Source: JBGSOW01 sp041738875
Lineage (GTDB): Bacteria > Patescibacteriota > Dojkabacteria > CALFHW01
Assembly: GCA_041738875.1 (NCBI GenBank)
Contig: JBGSOW010000026.1
Coordinates: 1 to 10,543, forward strand
Direction: 5' to 3'
DNA length: 10,543 nucleotides
The notes under the pieces are model-generated. The model saw only the letters and a program-made list of their open reading frames with translations, did no database searches and had not been told where the DNA came from. The stretch's first letter is position 1; each line of letters starts with the position of its first letter. This document shows positions 6,903 through 10,543 of the stretch, in pieces. The position numbers were made by a program, and so were the translations under genes.

Positions 6903-7364
6903 TCAAAACAAACCCTCACAATAATTAAGGCCGAACTCGGTCAACCTCACCCTTTTATGCTGCATTTTGCTCTTTCTTCTGGTTGATTCGACCAGAAAGG
7001 CTGGATTTGAATTCTGTAAAGCGTTTATCGTGCGATTTAAATTGGAAATACCGACTCCCAACTTTTTCAGGTGCGAATTTATATGCTTTGCTGTGTAATC
7101 ATAGTTTTTCTCATGTTTTTGCAGTGTAAAACAGGCAGATAAAACCTGATCTTGCTGAGTCCACTTTGTAATCTGAGGTGACTTTTCTATTCGTATAGCA
7201 GGAGAGTGAAGGCTTTCAACACTTCTACTTTGGTAATTTGCATCAATATCGAATCTATTTGCTAACCAAGTAAGTATCCTCACTCTTGTGGACTTATCCA
7301 CATTTTGGAGTTCGTGATATATTTTCTTTACTTTTTCCAACTCTACATCAATGTCTACTTCCAT
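6903..7364 (-). CDS. Putative winged-helix DNA-binding protein
   Basis: This is a 153-residue protein with two parts. Residues 5-40 are helical (ELEKVKKIYHELQNV, then STRVRILTWLANRF), a pattern seen in small bacterial hypothetical proteins. After a linker, residues about 73-150 look like a winged helix: VLSACFTLQKHEK, then TAKHINSHLKKL, then the probable recognition helix ISNLNRTINALQN, a basic wing TRRKSKMQHKRVRLT and the closing helix EFGLNYCEGLF. The 3' edge RLTEFG is typical of wHTH wings. Target and effector are unknown. The ATG at 7364 is supported by TATACT 6 bases upstream. It is transcribed alone, with a 187-base gap containing a terminator before the next gene on this strand. The fold call is a pattern judgement, not a family match. 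Confidence 0.75.
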   Translation of the reverse strand: MEVDIDVELEKVKKIYHELQNVDKSTRVRILTWLANRFDIDANYQSRSVESLHSPAIRIEKSPQITKWTQQDQVLSACFTLQKHEKNYDYTAKHINSHLKKLGVGISNLNRTINALQNSNPAFLVESTRRKSKMQHKRVRLTEFGLNYCEGLF

Positions 7365-7370
7365 GATCTA

Positions 7371-7376
7371 AGTATA
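7371..7376 (-). promoter_or_regulatory. -10 element for the winged-helix gene
   Basis: TATACT on the minus strand is followed by 6 bases (TAGATC) and then the ATG at 7364, again the leaderless distance. No convincing -35 is visible. Confidence 0.5.
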
Positions 7377-7490
7377 CATTAATTATTAATTTAATCGTAT
7401 CAGCGAGGGTAATTAGTGGATAACTTTGGAGAAGACAGGATGTATTTAAACCCTGATTAGATATATTTATGTATCGAAGAAAAGCAATAA

Positions 7491-7524
7491 AAATAGGCAT
7501 GCTACAAAAGCAGCATGCCTATTT
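7491..7524 (-). terminator. Intrinsic terminator of the Rossmann-protein gene
   Basis: A perfect 13-base inverted repeat (AAATAGGCATGCT at 7491-7503 and its complement at 7512-7524) encloses an 8-base loop. It begins 27 bases after the stop of the oxidoreductase-like gene. Read on the minus strand the stem runs into TTTTTATTGCTTTTC, a U-rich tail. The plus-strand side has no T run, so it works mainly for the minus strand. Confidence 0.85.
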
Positions 7525-7551
7525 GATACTAAACTATGAAAGAATTAATCT

Positions 7552-8199
7552 TTATTTTTTAAGTAATGACCAGCCATGGACCCAATTTGAGCTTGAGAAT
7601 CCATAGTTTATCCAAGCCATTGCTACTGCTTCTAGAATGTAAGAATTTGTAATATCACCCATATCAATAACGTCTTCCCAACCGAATTGCTTTAGGATAT
7701 CTGTTACTTCGGATTTTGCATCTGTATCATCACCGGCGATAAGCATAGTCGGAGCTCCTTCAGCTATATTTGGTTTATACATATGCAAGCTTGTAATTAT
7801 ATTGAATGCTTTAACGACTTTAGCACTCTGCAGCCACTCCTGCACCTGTAACCCTCCGGAGTTCGGGTAAGCAAGCGCAAACTTTGGTGGTGTACCACCT
7901 GAAAAGTCCAATGGATTTGTGACATCTATAACTATTTTGCCTTTGAAATTATCACTTCCAACTGTTTTGATTACGGCCTCTGTCCCTGTCCAGGAAGTCG
8001 CTAAAACAACAATGTCCGCGTCTTGCACTGCATCTATCGAACTGGCAGCTTTGATCTCACTGATCTCTGTTTGTAAATCCTTGATTTCCTTTTTTCCTGT
8101 GTCCCTAGTGCCAATCACAACTGCAACACCATTCTCTGAGAAACCTTTTGCTAGAGATAACCCTACAGTACCTGAACCCAATATTGCGACCTTTTTCAT
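7552..8199 (-). CDS. F420H2:NADP oxidoreductase-like NAD(P)-binding protein
   Basis: This 215-residue cytosolic protein belongs to the COG2085/F420_oxidored group of Rossmann-fold reductases. The N-terminus has the dinucleotide motif VAILGSGTVGLSLAKG (Gly8, Gly10, Gly13). GTRD (30-33) follows the second strand, with Arg32 placed to hold the 2'-phosphate of NADP. Later family marks are IVVLATSW (63-70), IDVTNPL (91-97), VVKAFN (128-133) and IAGDD (154-158). The length is typical. Many bacterial members lie in organisms without F420 and their substrate is unknown, so a real F420 dependence should not be assumed. It starts 94 bases after the ATPase gene on the same strand and is followed by a strong terminator, so it may form the end of a two-gene unit. 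No clear promoter or Shine-Dalgarno sequence was seen. Confidence 0.9.
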   Translation of the reverse strand: MKKVAILGSGTVGLSLAKGFSENGVAVVIGTRDTGKKEIKDLQTEISEIKAASSIDAVQDADIVVLATSWTGTEAVIKTVGSDNFKGKIVIDVTNPLDFSGGTPPKFALAYPNSGGLQVQEWLQSAKVVKAFNIITSLHMYKPNIAEGAPTMLIAGDDTDAKSEVTDILKQFGWEDVIDMGDITNSYILEAVAMAWINYGFSSSNWVHGWSLLKK

Positions 8200-8293
8200 A
8201 TTAAGTGAATTAATAATTTAATTAAAATTTAGAATAGTAATCGTAATAAATTTAGTTTCAGCACGATTTACGAACAAGTATTAAAAAGTAATA

Positions 8294-9424
8294 TTAATAA
8301 TCTAAAAACTCTATATAGTTATCCTTGGATACTATCCCAAATTCTGAATTTTCATAGGAACTAAGAAATTCCATTGGTCTTGCTCCATTATTCTTTGACC
8401 ATTTAAACTCATATGCGCTGAGCTTACCTTTTGCTTCCTCGATAAAATCAATCTCCTTTTTGTCGTAAGTCCTCCAAAAATAATAATTTGGATAAACCTT
8501 TGAATAGGAATTTCGCTTAACACGTTCAATTACAAGAAAATTCTCCCAAAGTTGACCAACATCGTTCCTTAAATTAATTGGGTTGAGATTTGCAATTAGA
8601 GAATTCCTGATTCCTAGATCATAAAAATAATACTTCTGTGATTTCGAAATTTCCTTTCTTAGATTCCTGGAAAAACCCCCAAGACTATATAAAACAAACG
8701 ATTTCTCAAGTAAATCTATATACCTTGCAACCGTATTTTTATCAATCTCTAAATTTGAAGCTAATTCGTTTAACGAAACCTCACTCCCAACTTGAAAGGC
8801 TAATAACTTTAGGAGACTATAAATTGACTTTGAGCTTTTGACCAAATTGAATGTAAGGATATCTTTAAGTAAATATGAGTTAACGAGTTCTCTCAATTTT
8901 TCTTCCTTTTCAGCGTACGTAGTAGCCGTAAGTACTGCCGGATAAGACCCATAGATAAGAAATTCTGGTAGATCATTTTCTAAACGGAATTGGGAAGCAT
9001 TTTGCAATATTTCTTTTTGTGATATTGGGTATAGTGTTAAGATAGTTTTTCTTCCAGTTAACGATTCTCCTGTTTTGTTTGCTAGATCGAAAGAAGATGA
9101 TCCAGTGAGGATTACTTTTATATCATCCATATTATCGACAATTAGCTTGACTGCCCTACCAATGTTTTCGATCATCTGGGCCTCATCTATCACAATTAAT
9201 GAAAGACCTGTAAACATCTTCTTAAACACTTCCAGACTACACTTGGAGATTGCGTCTGCAAATTCAAGATCATCACCAGTGTAATAGGCACTCTTCTTCT
9301 CGTAAGTGCTTAAAAACGACTTGACTAGAGTAGTTTTCCCTACACGCCTTGCTCCATAAATGATCACAGCATCATTATTTTTAAGTGCATCATTTAATAT
9401 TATAGGTCGTTTGAATATATCCAT
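8294..9424 (-). CDS. AAA_14/DUF4143-family ATPase
   Basis: This 376-residue protein is a full-length member of the COG1373 group. The ATPase half has Walker A GARRVGKT (24-31), Walker B LIVIDEAQ (76-83) and a sensor-like LTGSS (106-110). A central winged-helix stretch (about 212-250, VSLNELASNLEIDKNTVARYIDLL) is followed by the DUF4143 part. The C-terminus has an intact restriction-nuclease-like pattern: Glu294 in WENF, EIDF (Glu324, Asp326) and YEFKW (Glu339, Lys341). Family members are widespread and often multi-copy in small or symbiotic genomes. Their role is not settled; defence, DNA handling and toxin-like functions have been suggested. The gene has the best promoter in the window and no recognisable toxin-antitoxin partner. 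Confidence 0.94.
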   Translation of the reverse strand: MDIFKRPIILNDALKNNDAVIIYGARRVGKTTLVKSFLSTYEKKSAYYTGDDLEFADAISKCSLEVFKKMFTGLSLIVIDEAQMIENIGRAVKLIVDNMDDIKVILTGSSSFDLANKTGESLTGRKTILTLYPISQKEILQNASQFRLENDLPEFLIYGSYPAVLTATTYAEKEEKLRELVNSYLLKDILTFNLVKSSKSIYSLLKLLAFQVGSEVSLNELASNLEIDKNTVARYIDLLEKSFVLYSLGGFSRNLRKEISKSQKYYFYDLGIRNSLIANLNPINLRNDVGQLWENFLVIERVKRNSYSKVYPNYYFWRTYDKKEIDFIEEAKGKLSAYEFKWSKNNGARPMEFLSSYENSEFGIVSKDNYIEFLDY

Positions 9425-9429
9425 ACCAA

Positions 9430-9458
9430 ATAATAAAGTATTTAATAACTTTAGTCAA
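9430..9458 (-). promoter_or_regulatory. Promoter of the AAA_14/DUF4143 ATPase gene, leaderless
   Basis: On the minus strand TTGACT (9458-9453, 5 of 6 consensus) is followed by exactly 17 bases and TATTAT (9435-9430, 5 of 6). The ATG at 9424 comes 5 bases later. This near-ideal layout is the best evidence in the window for leaderless transcription. Confidence 0.75.
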
Positions 9459-9500
9459 ATTCAGTGAGTCATACTCACCAATTCTAGCTTAATTCAGTGA
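9458..9500. repeat. Direct repeat AATTCAGTGA with internal palindrome, upstream of the ATPase promoter
   Basis: AATTCAGTGA occurs at 9458-9467 and 9491-9500, start to start 33 bases, close to three helical turns. The first copy overlaps a perfect inverted repeat GTGAGT-CAT-ACTCAC (9464-9478). The block abuts the -35 of the ATPase gene, so it could bind a regulator. No binding protein is identified. Confidence 0.45.
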
Positions 9501-9575
9501 ATGTTGATCTTATCACTAGTTTTGAATAGTTCAAAAGAAGACGTAATGAGACCAACTTAGTTTAAACTTTCTAGT

Positions 9576-9598
9576 TTTGGCAGACGCCGTCTGCCAAA
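9576..9598. repeat. Perfect GC-rich inverted repeat in the gap between ATPase and AraC genes
   Basis: TTTGGCAGACG (9576-9586) and its exact complement CGTCTGCCAAA (9588-9598) flank a single C. As RNA it could form a stable 10-pair hairpin with a 3-base loop. It is far richer in GC than its surroundings. No gene reads into it from either side, because the flanking genes diverge. The plus side is followed by ATATTTCTG, a poor T run. It may be a terminator of an unseen transcript, a regulator site or a dispersed repeat. Confidence 0.6.
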
Positions 9599-9689
9599 TA
9601 TTTCTGTAGATTAGATAAAACTGTCTCATTGTTGCATTTTCTATAGCTACACTTGTTTCGAAATTTATGTAAAATATCCTAGAACTTAC

Positions 9690-9695
9690 TATAAA
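9690..9695 (+). promoter_or_regulatory. Possible -10 element of the AraC-family gene
   Basis: TATAAA lies 7 bases before the ATG at 9703, which again would give a leader of about zero bases. No good -35 is placed at the usual distance, and this AT-rich region offers other near matches, so the call is weak. Confidence 0.35.
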
Positions 9696-9702
9696 CAAAA
9701 TT

Positions 9703-10446
9703 ATGTATAACCCAAAAAAAGATGGAATAGAAAAATCAGTAATTTCTGTAAAATATACAGAAGCAAAGCCTCCAGTTGATTTACTTGAATTGGTACACTG
9801 TTTCTGGGAACTTAAAACAGATGAATTGCTAACTGATGACTTTTGTCTTCATGTTCTGCCAGATGCTTGTGTAAATGTCTTGTTTAATTTAAAAAATATT
9901 AATATAGCAGCAATTACTGCTCGACATAACACTTATACAGAGCTTAATTTAGGTAAAGACTTCCATTATGTGGGCATCCAGCTTCTGCCAGGTACATGGC
10001 AGGATAATCAAGAGGAAATTTTTAATGGCTTTGTAGATAGACCATACACAGGTAATTTACCACTAATTAAAACAAACAATAAACTTGTTAAATTGAATTT
10101 TTCTAATCAACATTTAGTTCTTTCAGAACTTGTAAGATACTTTGTTGATAACAAACTGGTTGTCAGTAATACAATAGTTACAAAAATTCTTGCAAACATA
10201 AATAGCATTCATACAGTTGCAGAAATGGCAACCATAGCATGCATATCGCCTCGTCACTTACAAAGAATACTTAAGAAAACTACCGGGTTTTCTCCACACA
10301 ATTTTTTAAAAATATTACGCTTCCAACAATCATTCCATAAACACTATACTACTTCCTACACCGATCAATCCCACTTTATCCATTCATTTCGCAAAATCAC
10401 TGGCGGGCCCTTCGACAATAAATTTCGCCATTTTTTATATTTTTAA
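9703..10446 (+). CDS. AraC-family transcriptional regulator with shortened C-terminal HTH
   Basis: The 247-residue protein resembles AraC regulators with a DUF6597-type N-terminal domain: LVHCFWELKTD (30-40), VLPDACVNVLFNL (51-63), HYVGIQLLPGTWQ (88-100). The DNA-binding part has a complete first helix-turn-helix, VAEMATIACISPRHLQRILKK (172-192), then GFSPHNFLKILRFQ. In normal members RFQ is followed by about 25-30 residues, including the second helix-turn-helix start (L-A-x-x-A-x-x-x-G-Y), before DQSHF. Here DQSHFIHSFRKITG (221-234) follows after only 12 residues (QSFHKHYTTSYT). About 15-20 residues including one helix therefore seem missing, in frame. The tail GGPFDNKF replaces the usual G-x-(S/T)-P-x-x-F. 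Either the protein binds DNA through one HTH or it is decaying. Base use shifts to C-rich from about 10320. Effector unknown. Confidence 0.82.
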   Translation: MYNPKKDGIEKSVISVKYTEAKPPVDLLELVHCFWELKTDELLTDDFCLHVLPDACVNVLFNLKNINIAAITARHNTYTELNLGKDFHYVGIQLLPGTWQDNQEEIFNGFVDRPYTGNLPLIKTNNKLVKLNFSNQHLVLSELVRYFVDNKLVVSNTIVTKILANINSIHTVAEMATIACISPRHLQRILKKTTGFSPHNFLKILRFQQSFHKHYTTSYTDQSHFIHSFRKITGGPFDNKFRHFLYF

Positions 10447-10543
10447 GATTAATTAATTATTAAACGTGCACCACATACTTAATTTACAATACCATTTCTT
10501 TGGATCTTACCTATTCAATCACTGGTACGCCAATATGATTTCT

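Larger units (their letters stand above)
9425..9702. other. Longest intergenic region (278 bases) between divergent genes
   Basis: Contents in order: ATPase promoter (9430-9458), spaced direct repeats and palindrome (9458-9500), a 10-base palindrome AGTTTAAACT (9559-9568), the GC-rich inverted repeat (9576-9598) and the probable AraC-gene promoter (9690-9695). No convincing coding frame or RNA gene was seen. Confidence 0.6.

Noticed and set aside
7919..8221. Plus-strand open frame opposite the oxidoreductase-like gene
   Set aside because: Antisense to a recognised Rossmann protein; the translation has no domain features.
8294..9424. ATPase gene as part of a toxin-antitoxin or defence island
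   Set aside because: No partner gene, nuclease, restriction or mobile-element gene lies beside it; the family is common outside defence regions.
9425..9702. Small RNA or riboswitch in the long intergenic gap
   Set aside because: Apart from the inverted repeat no conserved RNA structure was recognised; no tRNA-like or known riboswitch core is present.
10511..10543. Possible gene end on the minus strand or gene start (ATG at 10535) on the plus strand at the right edge
   Set aside because: Only about ten codons are visible and all frames are too short to judge.

Overview
This is an AT-rich bacterial chromosomal window with compact gene packing, short intergenic gaps and two overlapping gene pairs. 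No rRNA, tRNA, CRISPR array, transposase or phage structural gene is visible. Genes are translated with the standard bacterial code: TAA, TAG and TGA all act as stops. The small genes, near-absence of Shine-Dalgarno sequences, -10 hexamers almost touching start codons, and several wall or membrane proteins with single N-terminal anchors would fit a Patescibacteria/CPR-like genome. That placement is inference; no marker gene in the window proves it.

Left part (1-1264): a gene cut by the left edge encodes a nucleoside 2-deoxyribosyltransferase-like domain joined to a ribbon-helix-helix-like C-terminus. It converges on lexA, the SOS repressor, which has an intact self-cleavage site and Ser-Lys dyad.

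Centre-left (1313-4443, minus strand): a tight three-gene operon encodes a UPF0718/ArsP-type permease, its usual partner of the TIGR03943/DUF1980 family, and a membrane-anchored protein with a bacterial Ig-like domain and a probable beta-propeller. The last two genes overlap by ATGA. lexA follows 48 bases later with its own likely promoter. A divergent gene (4501-5415) encodes another membrane-anchored beta-rich protein and shares a small palindromic promoter region with the permease.

Centre (5390-6878): an M24 metallopeptidase of the Xaa-Pro dipeptidase type overlaps the preceding gene tail to tail. It is divergent, across only 25 bases, from a small all-helical protein of unknown function.

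Right part (6903-10446): a putative winged-helix DNA-binding protein, an F420H2:NADP oxidoreductase-like Rossmann protein with a strong intrinsic terminator, an AAA_14/DUF4143 ATPase with the best promoter in the window, and an AraC-family regulator whose second helix-turn-helix looks shortened. The 278-base gap between the last two holds a perfect GC-rich inverted repeat and a pair of spaced direct repeats. No gene-free stretch exceeds 300 bases.

The strongest general signal is promoter architecture. At least four genes, and possibly six, have a -10 hexamer 5-8 bases from the ATG, which predicts leaderless mRNAs. I see no convincing large undescribed multi-gene system. The most novel single gene is the left-edge fusion, in which the expected catalytic Glu is a Gln.
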